In this document: positions 33,100 through 42,103 of the stretch, one piece after another
How the letters are laid out: the number at the start of each line of letters is the position of its first letter
How positions within the stretch are numbered: position 1 is the stretch's first letter
NCBI GenBank assembly: GCA_030041545.1
Contig: JASHNQ010000097.1
Span: 39,210-103,209, forward strand
Direction of reading: 5' to 3'
Origin: a candidate division FCPU426 bacterium
GTDB taxonomy: Bacteria; Oederibacteriota; Muellerivitia; Muellerivitales; Muellerivitaceae
DNA length: 64,000 nt
Notes under the pieces: model-generated
Databases searched by the model: none
Seen by the model: only the letters and a program-made list of their open reading frames with translations
Told to the model about the DNA's origin: nothing
Translations under genes and position numbers: made by a program

Positions 33100-33764
33100 G
33101 GTTTACTTCCCCATTGGTTTACATAAACCAATTCCGAAAAAGGCACTTGGGGAAGCCAGCCGGCGGTTTTCAATTCCGGCTCGGGAGCGAACCCATCGGT
33201 ATACCCCACGCAGAGGTAGGCGATAGGCACCACGCCTTCGGGCAGTTTCATCAGGGCCGAAAGTTCCTCCGGCTCGATGATGCTCACCCAACCCACGCCC
33301 ACCCCCTCGCAACGCGCGGCCAGCCAGAGGTTCTGCACCGCGCAGACAGCGCTGTAAAGGTCCATGTCGGGCTGGCAGGTGCGGCCCAACACCACGGGCC
33401 CGAACCGGTTGCGGTCGCAGGTGACGCATATGTTCAGGGCCGAATCCAGGATGCCTTCCAGCTTCAAGGAAGCGTATTTCTCCCCGCGCTCGCCCTCGAA
33501 CATCTTTTGGGCTTCCTCATTGGCCCGGCGGAAAGCTTCATGGACCTTGCGGCGGACTTCCAGGTCCTTCACCAGGATGAAGTTCCAGGGCTGGCTGTAG
33601 CCCACCGAAGGCGCCTGCATGGCGGCGGTGAGCATGCGTCCGAGGACGGATTCAGGGATAAGGTCGGCCTTGAACCGCCGCACATCCCGCCGTTCCCGTA
33701 TGACGCGGTAAACCGCCTCGCGTTCCTGTTCGTTAAAGCCGTTACTCACGAAAACCTCTTGCAA
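33096..33764 (-). CDS. bluB: 5,6-dimethylbenzimidazole synthase BluB
   Basis: 222 residues, nitroreductase fold. Breaks down reduced FMN with O2 to give 5,6-dimethylbenzimidazole, the lower ligand of B12. VIRERRDVRRFKADLIPESV, LTAAMQAPSVGYSQPWNFIL, the GPVVLGRTCQPDMDLYSAVC segment and RCEGVGVGWVSI are diagnostic. Overlaps btuR. It feeds CobT. Its oxygen need fits an aerobic or microaerobic host. Confidence 0.94.
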   Translation of the reverse strand: MQEVFVSNGFNEQEREAVYRVIRERRDVRRFKADLIPESVLGRMLTAAMQAPSVGYSQPWNFILVKDLEVRRKVHEAFRRANEEAQKMFEGERGEKYASLKLEGILDSALNICVTCDRNRFGPVVLGRTCQPDMDLYSAVCAVQNLWLAARCEGVGVGWVSIIEPEELSALMKLPEGVVPIAYLCVGYTDGFAPEPELKTAGWLPQVPFSELVYVNQWGSKP

Positions 33765-33859
33765 ACGAATTTTGAATTCTCAATTTTGAATTATGAATCC
33801 ATGTTGTTTTTTTAAGCGTTTTTATGTCTCACTTTGTGCACTTCATTCATAATTCTTAG

Positions 33860-34876
33860 TTAAACCGCCAGGTAGGTCCGGCGGCGGAACAAGAGCCACA
33901 ACAAGACCGGAACGCCCAGCAAGGCGGTCAAGACCCCCACCGGAACCTCCGTGGGGCCGAAAAAGGAACGGGCCACGGTGTCGCAAACCATCAGAAAGGC
34001 CCCGCCCCCCCAGGCGCCGCAGGGCAAAAGAAAGCGGTGGTCGTTGCCGATCCAAAGGCGGTAAATATGAGGGATGATGAGCCCCACAAAGGCGATGGGG
34101 CCGGTGAGGGCCACCACCGCGCTGGTCATCAGCGATGCCACCAGTAGGGAAGCCACGATGACCCGGGTAGTGGGAACCCCCTTCACCTGGGCCAATTCCT
34201 CCCCGGCGGAGAGCAGGTTGAGTTCCCGCGCCAGGGCCAGGAGCGCCAGGAAACCTGCCCCGATCCCAACTGAAAGCTTGGCCACCGAAGCCCACTCGAT
34301 CACGTCCAGGCTCCCGATCATCCAATGGATCATCGCATAGGCCTGGGTGAAATCCGCAACGTAATAGGCCAGCAGCACCAGGGCGTTGAAGAAATAGTTG
34401 ATAGCCACTCCGGCCAACAGCAGGGTCAAGGCTGAAAAGGAGCGGAGCAGGGAAGCCAGGGAATAAACAAGGAAGAGGGAAAGCAGGGCGCCCAGGAAGG
34501 CGAAGAGGGTGAGAAGCGAGTAGCCGTGGGAGAGGGCGGTCAATCCCAAAAGGATGGCCGCCACCGCGCCAAAGGAACTGCCGCCCGCCACGCCCAGGGT
34601 AAAGGGGCAGGCCAGGGGGTTGCGCAGGACCGCCTGGAATACCAGCCCCGCGCAGGCCATGGCGCCGCCGCCCAGGGCGGCCAGCAGGTTGCGGGGAAGC
34701 CGCACCGTGAAGAAGATCTGGGCGTCCCGGTTGGCGGGGGAGGGCGGCCAGGCTTGGAACACCTTGGCCCAGGAAACGGTGGTGGGGCCCACTAGGGGGC
34801 AGCCCACCAGCGCCAGGCCGAAAAGGATAAGGGTGAGAAGGAGGACAAAGATTTTGGTGCTGGCCGTCCGGTTCAT
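33860..34876 (-). CDS. btuC: Cobalamin ABC transporter permease BtuC
   Basis: 338 residues, FecCD-type permease with about ten membrane segments. Typical stretches are RLPRNLLAALGGGAMACAGL, VFQAVLRNPLACPFTLGV, ALTGPIAFVGLIIPHIYRL and VARSFFGPTEVPVGVLTALL. Overlaps btuD by 4 bp and is led by its riboswitch. Substrate specificity (corrinoid rather than iron siderophore) is inferred from that riboswitch. The 95-bp gap to bluB holds AT-rich repeat words. Confidence 0.92.
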   Translation of the reverse strand: MNRTASTKIFVLLLTLILFGLALVGCPLVGPTTVSWAKVFQAWPPSPANRDAQIFFTVRLPRNLLAALGGGAMACAGLVFQAVLRNPLACPFTLGVAGGSSFGAVAAILLGLTALSHGYSLLTLFAFLGALLSLFLVYSLASLLRSFSALTLLLAGVAINYFFNALVLLAYYVADFTQAYAMIHWMIGSLDVIEWASVAKLSVGIGAGFLALLALARELNLLSAGEELAQVKGVPTTRVIVASLLVASLMTSAVVALTGPIAFVGLIIPHIYRLWIGNDHRFLLPCGAWGGGAFLMVCDTVARSFFGPTEVPVGVLTALLGVPVLLWLLFRRRTYLAV

Positions 34877-35667
34877 GGAACCCCCAACTTCTTCTTGGGA
34901 AGGAAATATGGGAATCCCCCCGGATGCTTGATCTGGTCCACTTCCACGTCCAGTACGGCCCGGATGTTCTTGGGCGTGAGCACCTTCTTGGGCCCACCCT
35001 GAGCGAAGACCTTCCCGCTCATCATTAAAACAAGTCGGTCCAGGAATCTCCCGGCCAGGTTCAATTCGTGGGTGGCCACCACCACCGTCATTCCTTCCTC
35101 CCGGTGGAGTTTTTGGATGATCTCAAACAGGAGGATTTGGTGGGAAAGGTCCAGCGAGAGCGTGGGTTCGTCGAGCAGCAGCACCTGGGGCGTTTGGGCT
35201 AAGGCTGAGGCCAGGAGAACCCGCTGGCGCTCCCCGCCCGAAAGCTCGTGATAGGAGCGGTCCTTGAAATCCAGGGCGTCGCAGAGGGAGAGGGCCCTTT
35301 CACAGGTTTCCCTATCCTTCGCCCCCAAAGGCTTCAACCGCCCCACGTAGGGGTGCCGGCCCATCTCCACGATTTCCATCACCCCCATGGGGAAGGTAAA
35401 GTGCAAGCCTTGGGGCACGTAGGCGATCTTGCGGGCCCGTTCCCTGACCGGCAAGTCCTTCAGCGGCTTCCCCTCGAAAACCACCCAGCCCTGCTGGGGC
35501 GAAACCAGCCCCACCATCAGCTTGAGCAAGGTGGACTTGCCCGCGCCATTGGGGCCCAGGAGGCCCACCAAGTCGCCCTGATGAACGGAAAGGTCCGTGG
35601 GATGAAGTTTGAAGTTGGAAAGGGAAGGATAACGAAAGGATAGGTTTTGGATTTCAAACAAAGACAT
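34873..35667 (-). CDS. btuD: Cobalamin ABC transporter ATP-binding protein BtuD
   Basis: 264 residues. Walker A GLLGPNGAGKSTLLKLM, signature YHELSGGERQRVLLASALAQ, Walker B QVLLLDEPTLSLDLS and switch histidine in VVVATHELNLA are all intact. The C-terminal 40 residues extend beyond the core. Powers uptake through BtuC. First gene after the riboswitch at 35701-35849, 34 bp away. Confidence 0.94.
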   Translation of the reverse strand: MSLFEIQNLSFRYPSLSNFKLHPTDLSVHQGDLVGLLGPNGAGKSTLLKLMVGLVSPQQGWVVFEGKPLKDLPVRERARKIAYVPQGLHFTFPMGVMEIVEMGRHPYVGRLKPLGAKDRETCERALSLCDALDFKDRSYHELSGGERQRVLLASALAQTPQVLLLDEPTLSLDLSHQILLFEIIQKLHREEGMTVVVATHELNLAGRFLDRLVLMMSGKVFAQGGPKKVLTPKNIRAVLDVEVDQIKHPGGFPYFLPKKKLGVP

Positions 35668-35700
35668 GGAGCCCTTTCCCCGAGGCTTGCCTATTTTTCA

Positions 35701-35849
35701 TCCAAGGCCGGTCTCCTGGCTTAGGGCTTTGTTCCCCTGGCCTTCCCATCGCTTGGACAGTGGCCTTATCTAGGGGGAAAATGTCGCCCATCACAGTGGC
35801 GGGTCCGCGCCGGTCTTTCACCGGCTTCCCGAACACCCTGGATTGATGG
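35701..35849 (-). promoter_or_regulatory. Cobalamin riboswitch upstream of btuDC
   Basis: Minus strand: GGGTGTTCGGGAAGCCGGTG, GGACCCGCCACTGTGATGGG and the B12 box AGCCAGGAGACCGGCCTT. Very similar to the btuB riboswitch, less so to the nrdA one. Only 34 bp separate it from the btuD start, so translation control is possible. Confidence 0.95.
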
Positions 35850-35852
35850 GGG

Positions 35853-35882
35853 TATTTAAAGCTCTCTTCCGGTCAGTGTCAA
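35853..35882 (-). promoter_or_regulatory. Promoter of the btuDC transcript
   Basis: TTGACA (35882-35877), 18-bp spacer, TAAATA (35858-35853) on the minus strand, immediately before the riboswitch. Confidence 0.75.
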
Positions 35883-35974
35883 TGTCCCGCTGGGGGCGGT
35901 CCCCTAGGACGGCTTGAATCAAGCACCTCAAGGAACTAGGCTAGCTACCGCCGGTTTCCTCCAAGAGGAGCCCC

Positions 35975-37318
35975 ATGGACGCCCTGACTTTGGCCCGCGC
36001 GCAATTCGGCTTCACGATCGCTTTTCATTATATTTTCCCGCCCTTGAGCATCGGCCTGGGCCTCATCCTGGTTTTGATGGAGGGCGCCTCCTATTTCACC
36101 CGCAAGCCCCTCTACCTGGAAATGGCGCGGTTCTGGGCCCGCATCTTCGGGCTCATCTTCGCCATGGGCGTGGCCACGGGCGTCGTGATGGAATTCGAGT
36201 TCGGCACCAACTGGGCCGCCTATTCCCGCTTCGTAGGCGATGTCTTCGGCAGCGCCCTGGCCGCCGAGGGCGTCTTCGCCTTTTTCCTGGAATCGGGCTT
36301 CCTGGCCTTGCTCCTTTTCGGCTGGAACCGCATCAGCCGCGGGACGCATTTTTTCGCCACCGCCATGGTGGCCCTGGGCGCCCACTTCAGCGCGGTGTGG
36401 ATCGTGGTGGCCAATTCCTGGCAGCAGACGCCCGCCGGTTATCACTTGGTGGGGACGCCTGCGGGAGGCACGAGGGCCGAGGTCGCCAGTTTTTGGGAAG
36501 CGGTCTTAAACCCCTCCACCCTAAGCCGCGTCTGGCACGTGTACATGGGCGCCTGGCAAGCCGGGGCCTTCGCGGTGTTGAGCGTGAGCGCTTATTACCT
36601 CCTTAAAAAAAAGAAGAACCGGGATTTCGCCCAATCCTCCCTTAAAATCGCGCTCTTGGTGGCGGCCACGGCCTCGCTTTTGCAGCTGGTTTCCGGTCAT
36701 GAAAGCGCCAAGGTGGTCAGTCAAACCCAGCCCGCCAAGCTGGCCGCCTTCGAGGGCCATTATGAGACCGCCCCGGCGGGTATGTACCTTCTGGGGTGGG
36801 TCGATGAGAAAAACCAACAAACGCACGGCCTCTCCGTGCCCGGCCTTTTAAGCTGGCTGGTCACGGGCAAAACCGGCGCGCCGGTCACGGGCCTCGACGC
36901 CTTTGCGCCCGACCGGCGGCCGCCGGTAAATTTCGTGTTCCAGACCTACCATGCCATGGTGGGAATCGGCATGGCCCTGATCGCCATCGCCTGGGGGGGC
37001 CTTTTTCTGTGGTGGCGGGGCAGGCTGTTCGGGACCCGCTGGTACCTGACCCTCCTGGTCTGGTCCGTGCTGCTGCCCCAGGCCGCCAACCAACTGGGGT
37101 GGTTTTCCGCCGAGGTGGGTCGCCAGCCCTATGTCGTCTACAACCTGATGAAAACCTCGGACGCGCTTTCTAAAACCGTCAAGGCGGGCGAAATCATGGC
37201 CTCCCTCATCCTCTTCGGATTCATCTACCTCCTGTTGTTCATCCTCTTTATTTATCTGCTCAACGATAAAATCCAACACGGCCTTCACATGAAAGCGGAG
37301 CAGGGGCGCCGCGCATGA
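35975..37318 (+). CDS. cydA: Cytochrome bd-type quinol oxidase, subunit I
   Basis: 447 residues, multi-pass. Haem ligands: His in [14 protein letters not shown], His in [13 protein letters not shown], and a Met in NLMKTSDA after the GRQPY motif. Proton-path glutamates are in [20 protein letters not shown]. The quinol loop holds [11 protein letters not shown] but is short, as in the cyanide-insensitive (CioA-like) branch. RBS AGAGGAG precedes the ATG. Reduces O2 to water with quinol. Divergent from btuD; overlaps cydB by 4 bp. Confidence 0.95.
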   Translation: MDALTLARAQFGFTIAFHYIFPPLSIGLGLILVLMEGASYFTRKPLYLEMARFWARIFGLIFAMGVATGVVMEFEFGTNWAAYSRFVGDVFGSALAAEGVFAFFLESGFLALLLFGWNRISRGTHFFATAMVALGAHFSAVWIVVANSWQQTPAGYHLVGTPAGGTRAEVASFWEAVLNPSTLSRVWHVYMGAWQAGAFAVLSVSAYYLLKKKKNRDFAQSSLKIALLVAATASLLQLVSGHESAKVVSQTQPAKLAAFEGHYETAPAGMYLLGWVDEKNQQTHGLSVPGLLSWLVTGKTGAPVTGLDAFAPDRRPPVNFVFQTYHAMVGIGMALIAIAWGGLFLWWRGRLFGTRWYLTLLVWSVLLPQAANQLGWFSAEVGRQPYVVYNLMKTSDALSKTVKAGEIMASLILFGFIYLLLFILFIYLLNDKIQHGLHMKAEQGRRA

Positions 37319-38337
37319 ACAACTTCTGGCAGACTCTTTGGTTCATCCTGGTGGGGGCGCTTTTCTCGGGCTACGCCGTACTGGACGGCTTCGACCTGGG
37401 CGTGGGCGCGCTCCATCTTTTCGTGAGGAAGGACGGGGAACGCCGCGTCTTCCTCAACGCCATCGGGCCCATTTGGGACGGGAACGAAGTGTGGCTGGTC
37501 ACCGGAGGAGGCGCCCTCTTCGCGGCCTTTCCGGAGGTCTACGCCACGGTGTTTTCCGGCTTCTACCTGGCCTTCATGCTTCTCCTGGTGGCGCTCCTCT
37601 TCCGCGCGGTGGCCATCGAATTCAGGAGCAAGCAGCGCATGAAGGGGTGGCGGAATTTTTGGGATACGAGCTTTTCGGTCAGCAGCATCGCCTCCTCGCT
37701 CCTGATCGGCGTGGCCCTGGGCAACATCGCCTGGGGCATCCCCCTGGCTCCCGACCACGAATACGCGGGCGACTTCCTTAGGATCTGGAAACCCTATCCG
37801 CTCCTTTTGGGCGTGACGACCCTGTCCCTTTTCATGATGCACGGCTCCATCTACCTGGTCCTAAAGACCGAGGGCCCCTTGCAGGAAAAGCTGAAGGGCT
37901 GGGTGAGGCACACGATGGTCTTCTTCATCCTTTGCTACGCCTTCACCACCCTGGCCACCCTGCTTTTCGTGCCCCACATGCTGGCGACCATCCAAAAATA
38001 TCCCGAGTTGTTCGTGGTGCCGGCCTTAAGCGTGCTTTCCATCGCCAACATCCCGCGCAACGTCAGCCGGGGGCGCGGTTTCGGCGCCTTCCTTTCCTCC
38101 GCGGCGGCTTTGGCGACCCTGATGGCCCTTTTCGGCGTTGGCATGTATCCGAACCTGGTTTACTCCACCCCCTCGCCCGAGAACAGCCTGACCATCTCCA
38201 ACGCGGCTTCCTCCCCCAAGACGCTCCAAATCATGACCGTGATCGCGGCCATCGGCATGCCGCTGGTGGTTTCCTACACCGCCAGCGTTTATTGGATCTT
38301 CCGCGGCAAGGTAAAGCTGGACGCGCACAGCTACTAA
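37315..38337 (+). CDS. cydB: Cytochrome bd-type quinol oxidase, subunit II
   Basis: 340 residues, multi-pass. LFSGYAVLDGFDLGVGALHL, NAIGPIWDGNEVWLVTGGGA and ALFAAFPEVYATVFSGFYLA are the family's N-terminal signature. Forms the bd complex with CydA. Translation start overlaps the cydA stop. No cydC, cydD or cydX is seen next to it. Confidence 0.95.
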   Translation: MNNFWQTLWFILVGALFSGYAVLDGFDLGVGALHLFVRKDGERRVFLNAIGPIWDGNEVWLVTGGGALFAAFPEVYATVFSGFYLAFMLLLVALLFRAVAIEFRSKQRMKGWRNFWDTSFSVSSIASSLLIGVALGNIAWGIPLAPDHEYAGDFLRIWKPYPLLLGVTTLSLFMMHGSIYLVLKTEGPLQEKLKGWVRHTMVFFILCYAFTTLATLLFVPHMLATIQKYPELFVVPALSVLSIANIPRNVSRGRGFGAFLSSAAALATLMALFGVGMYPNLVYSTPSPENSLTISNAASSPKTLQIMTVIAAIGMPLVVSYTASVYWIFRGKVKLDAHSY

Positions 38338-39135
38338 AGGCAGGTGTCAGCCGTCAGTCCTTAGTCATCAGCGATAATTTCAAAAAACAACAGATTTGCC
38401 TGGGGTTTACCGAAAGCCGCTCACGACTGACAACTGAAAGTTAACGACCGTCTTTTGTCAAGGGTTTCTGAAAAACTTTTTAGGGGTGTTAGGAAAAATT
38501 TTCCTCCCAATAAACCAAAAAAATATTTGGTTCCGGAAATAATTTGAAAATTTTTTGGAGCGGTGGTAAAAAGACTCGTAGGCAAAAGCTTTCCCAGCGG
38601 AAAATTTTTTCGCTTCCACGCCATAATTTCCTTGACTTCATCCAAAAAAGATTTAAAAGGGGTAAAGCAAGTTCGCTTTTCAAAACTTAAACCACTCCCC
38701 ACAAAATTTTTTCGTGATCGACTGAAGTTCCGATAAACGAAAAAATTTTTTTCGTCTCTAGGCCAATTGGGTGAGGTCGGTTTGTGGATTTTTGTGGATA
38801 TGTTGTGCACGGCGTCCAAATGAAGTCCAAAAAGGGCTGAACTGAAAAGACTTTTGCCTCCATTGTCGGGGCTACATCCTGGAACCGGCCTGTGGGGGGG
38901 TTTCAAGAAGGTGAATTTTCCCTTAATTTTGTGCCGTTTTGGGTTAAAGGAAACCCATAGGTTATCCACAAACCTATTCACAGATGTGAATAACACAAAT
39001 AGGGTTTTTACGACAACCGCTGTAAAAAGAATGCAAATTCCCTTGGGGATAAACAGGGGATAATTTCGAACCGACAGCTAATGGCCCTTATTTGATGGGG
39101 TTTTCACGCGTTTCTTATCCTTTGGAGGTTTGTGG
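38338..39135. other. oriC: Origin of replication region upstream of dnaA
   Basis: Gene-free, AT-rich in its left half. DnaA-box-like 9-mers: TGTGGATTT (38783), TGTGGATAT (38793), a perfect TTATCCACA (38962-38970), TATTCACAG (38975), TGTGAATAA (38985-38993) and TGTGGATGA (39131) over the dnaA start. The AT-rich part (38460-38760) would be the unwinding zone and carries an A-tract/T-tract array. The first 100 bp contain GTCAG/CTGACA-type intergenic repeat words. Origin assignment is inferred from dnaA, dnaN and the boxes. Confidence 0.85.
38494..38752. repeat. Array of five AAAATTTT tracts near oriC
   Basis: AAAAATTTT (38494), AAAATTTTTT (38547), AAAATTTTTT (38601), AAAATTTTTT (38703) and AAAAAATTTTTTT (38740), several followed by CG. 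The first three are spaced 53-54 bp apart and the fourth about 102 bp on, close to whole numbers of helical turns, so they may cause curvature. Confidence 0.7.
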
Positions 39136-40545
39136 ATGAGCGTTTCCGCTGATTTGTGGGACCGTTGCCTCGAAAACCTCAAAAAAGACCTCAATCGCCA
39201 AAGCTTTGAGACGTGGTTCAAACCCACTAAGGCCTCCCTTTCCGAAAACAACACCCTGAAGGTTCGGGTTCCCAACGAATTCTTCCGGGATTGGATCCGG
39301 GACCATTACCAACCCCAAATACAAAATGCCCTCAAGACCCTCCACCCCGAGCAATTGGAGATCCAATTCGAGGTGGAACCCGCGTCCTCCAAGCCGGAAA
39401 ATCCCGCGATTCCCCCCGCCACACCGGCTGGGAACAGCGTCAAGACAGCCTTGGAAGTCGTTGAAAAGCCCCGGTTGACGATGCCCACCCCCTCCAAACC
39501 GGCGGGGGACTCCGAATTCATCCTGAACTCCAAGTTCAACTTCGAGAGCTTTGTGGTGGGGAATAGCAACCGTTTCGCCCATGCCGCCTGCCTAGCCGTA
39601 GCGGAATCGCCGGCAAGATCCTACAACCCCTTGTTTATTTATGGGGGAGTGGGCCTGGGAAAGACCCACTTGCTGCAGGCCATCGGGAATTTCGTGGTGG
39701 AACAAAACCCCAACATCAAGGTTCTCTATATCTCCTCAGAAAAGTTCATGAACGACTTCATCCAGGCCATTCAGGCCGGCCGGCAGCAGGATTTCCGCAA
39801 CAAATACCGAACAGTGGACGTGCTTTTAATCGACGATATCCAGTTTTGGGAGGGCAAGGAAGCCACCCAAGAGGAGTTTTTCCACACCTTCAACGTGCTT
39901 TATGAGGCCCAAAAGCAGATCGTAGCCACCTCCGACAGCCATCCCAAGGAAATCAAGCTGGAGGAGCGGCTTAAGAACCGTTTCGAGATGGGCCTCATTA
40001 CCGACATCCAGGAACCGGACCTGGAAACCCGCATCGCCATTTTACGCAAAAAGGCCGAAAGCGAAGGCATCCTAGTGCCCAACGAGGTGACGGCCTTCAT
40101 CGCCAACCATGCCAAGGCCAACATTCGCGAGTTGGAGGGATCCATGCTGCGGGTGATCGCCTTCGCTTCCCTGACCCGCCAGGAAATCACCCTGGAAATG
40201 GTCAAAGAAGTGTTGAAAGACTCCCTTCCCAGCGAGGAGCGGCGCATCTCAGTGGACGCCATCCAGCGGGTGGTGGCGGAGCGCTACAACTGCAAGTACT
40301 CGGACATGAAATCCAAGAAGCGCACCAAACAGATCGCTTTCCCCCGCCAGATCGCCATGTACCTCTCCCGTGAGCTGACGGCCCATTCCTTAAGCGAAAT
40401 CGGGGCTGCTTTCGGAGGCAAGGACCACACCACCATTATCCACGCCTACGAGAAGATCGAGGAACTCCTCACCTCGGACATCGCCCTCTTGTCCGAGGTC
40501 AACAGCCTTAAGAAGCAGCTTACCGAAGGCGATTACTCCCTCTAA
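39136..40545 (+). CDS. dnaA: Chromosomal replication initiator protein DnaA
   Basis: 469 residues from ATG 39136, seven bases after GGAGG. Domain I begins LWDRCLENLKKDLNRQSFET. A variable Pro/Ala/Ser linker (about 80-130) follows. The AAA+ domain has IYGGVGLGKTHLLQAIGN (Walker A) and VLLIDDIQFWEG (Walker B). The DnaA-box-binding domain ends with AFGGKDHTTIIHAYEKIEEL, the DHTT signature. Opens the origin at DnaA boxes on both sides of the gene. Confidence 0.98.
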   Translation: MSVSADLWDRCLENLKKDLNRQSFETWFKPTKASLSENNTLKVRVPNEFFRDWIRDHYQPQIQNALKTLHPEQLEIQFEVEPASSKPENPAIPPATPAGNSVKTALEVVEKPRLTMPTPSKPAGDSEFILNSKFNFESFVVGNSNRFAHAACLAVAESPARSYNPLFIYGGVGLGKTHLLQAIGNFVVEQNPNIKVLYISSEKFMNDFIQAIQAGRQQDFRNKYRTVDVLLIDDIQFWEGKEATQEEFFHTFNVLYEAQKQIVATSDSHPKEIKLEERLKNRFEMGLITDIQEPDLETRIAILRKKAESEGILVPNEVTAFIANHAKANIRELEGSMLRVIAFASLTRQEITLEMVKEVLKDSLPSEERRISVDAIQRVVAERYNCKYSDMKSKKRTKQIAFPRQIAMYLSRELTAHSLSEIGAAFGGKDHTTIIHAYEKIEELLTSDIALLSEVNSLKKQLTEGDYSL

Positions 40546-40933
40546 AGTCAGCCCATAGCTGACATTTCACGGTTGACGGCCAAAACCAAATAAAAGACTT
40601 TTCTTACTCTATGTTCTGTCGACTGTGAACTGGTTTTTCCACAAAGGTCTGGATATGTGGATGAAAAGAAAAAAAACCTTTATCCACGAAGTTTTACAGA
40701 TAGGGTTGAATAAGGCGGGGATAACCGCGGAAACAAGGTAAAAGAGTTGCGGGTCTGTGGATTTGTCTTATAATACCCCCAGTTTTTTCCCAATCTCAAA
40801 AGGCGTTTTCAACGTTGTTTTTAAGGCAAAAACAGAAGTCAATCCACATTTCCTCAAAGCCAACTACTTCTTCTTTTTTAATTTAAAATTTCTCAAAGTA
40901 AAAGCCGTCAATCCATAAGGCAGGAGTTTCCAC
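40546..40933. other. Second DnaA-box region between dnaA and dnaN
   Basis: Box-like 9-mers: TTTTCCACA (40635), TGTGGATGA (40656), TTATCCACG (40680-40688), TGTGGATTT (40756) and CAATCCACA (40840). A possible dnaN promoter TTGCGG-16 bp-TATAAT (-10 at 40769-40774) overlaps one of them. The first 80 bp carry intergenic repeat words (CTGTCGACTGTGAAC type). A bipartite origin like that of Bacillus is possible. Confidence 0.7.
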
Positions 40934-42052
40934 ATGAAAGTGGTTTTAACCCGTGGGGATCTTCTGAAGGGGATCTCGACCGTCCAAAGCGCGGTGGCCT
41001 CGAAAAACACCATGCCCATCCTCGCGAATGTTTTGTTGGAAGCAAGGGATAAGAAATTGGAATTGGTGGCTACCGATTTGGACATGGGAATCCGCTGCAG
41101 CGTCCAAGCGGAAGTCGTGGACAAGGGAAGCATCACCATCAACGCGAAGAAGTTGTCGGATATTGTGCGTGAATTACCCGAAGCCTCGGTGGATTTGGAA
41201 ATCGACGATAACCATAAAATGATCCTGGTCTGCCAAAAATCCAGTTTTAAAATCCACGGCCTTCCTAAAGATGATTTTCCTATCCTGCCAGAAGTTAAAA
41301 AAGACAAGGTTTTCAAGGTTAAAGGCCCCCTTCTCCAGGAAATGATCCATAAGACCATTTTCGCCGTTTCCACCGATGAAACCCGCTACGTCCTCAATGG
41401 CGTGTTTTTCCAAGCCGAGGGCGGCAAACTGCGCATGGTGGCCACCGACGGCCACCGGTTGGCTTTTATCCAGAAAAAAATGGAAGGTAAAACCGATGAG
41501 AAATGCAGCGTTATTATCCCCACGAAAACCTTAAATGAGCTTTCCAAGGCGATTTCCGACGTGGGAAAAGGGAAGGAAGACGAAATAACCGTGGAAATCA
41601 CCGCCACCGACAACCAGATCAAGTTCGTGGTGGAAGGGGTGGAGATCGTCTCCCGGCTCATCGAGGGCCAATTCCCCAATTACGAGCAGGTGATCCCCAA
41701 GGAATCGGACAAAAAACTGGAGGCCTCCACGGCCGATCTGGCAGCGGCCACACGCCGGGTGGCTATTTTGACCTCGGAAAAGTCCAACTCCATCCGCTAC
41801 CAAGTGAAGGGGACCAAACTCACCATTTCCTCCAAAACACCCGATATGGGCGAGGCCAAGGAGGAAATGGACGTCAACTACAAAGGCGAGGAGATCGGCA
41901 TCGCGTATAACGCCAAATACGTGCTGGACGTGCTCAAAAACGTGGGGACAGAGGCGGTGAATATCGAGCTCACCCAGCCCTTAAGCCCGGGCATTTTGAG
42001 GCCCAAGGGCGACGCGGACTATCTTTGCGTGATCATGCCCATGCGCGTTTAA
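40934..42052 (+). CDS. dnaN: DNA polymerase III sliding clamp (beta subunit)
   Basis: 372 residues with the three repeated clamp domains: LLKGISTVQSAVASKNTMPI opens the first, RYVLNGVFFQAEGGKLRMVA and TDGHRLA the second, and the protein ends DADYLCVIMPMRV as usual. Ring-shaped processivity factor. RBS AGGAG upstream. Follows dnaA as in most bacteria. Confidence 0.97.
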   Translation: MKVVLTRGDLLKGISTVQSAVASKNTMPILANVLLEARDKKLELVATDLDMGIRCSVQAEVVDKGSITINAKKLSDIVRELPEASVDLEIDDNHKMILVCQKSSFKIHGLPKDDFPILPEVKKDKVFKVKGPLLQEMIHKTIFAVSTDETRYVLNGVFFQAEGGKLRMVATDGHRLAFIQKKMEGKTDEKCSVIIPTKTLNELSKAISDVGKGKEDEITVEITATDNQIKFVVEGVEIVSRLIEGQFPNYEQVIPKESDKKLEASTADLAAATRRVAILTSEKSNSIRYQVKGTKLTISSKTPDMGEAKEEMDVNYKGEEIGIAYNAKYVLDVLKNVGTEAVNIELTQPLSPGILRPKGDADYLCVIMPMRV

Positions 42053-42103
42053 AACGGCAATTTTTAATTCTTAGTTTTGAATTTTAAATTAAGGTGAGCG
42101 GTT

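Noticed and set aside
33843..34997. Long open frame on the minus strand overlapping btuC and btuD
   Set aside because: Codes for a Gly/Pro/Arg-rich sequence without domain character, and lies in a shifted frame over two well-recognised ABC transporter genes.
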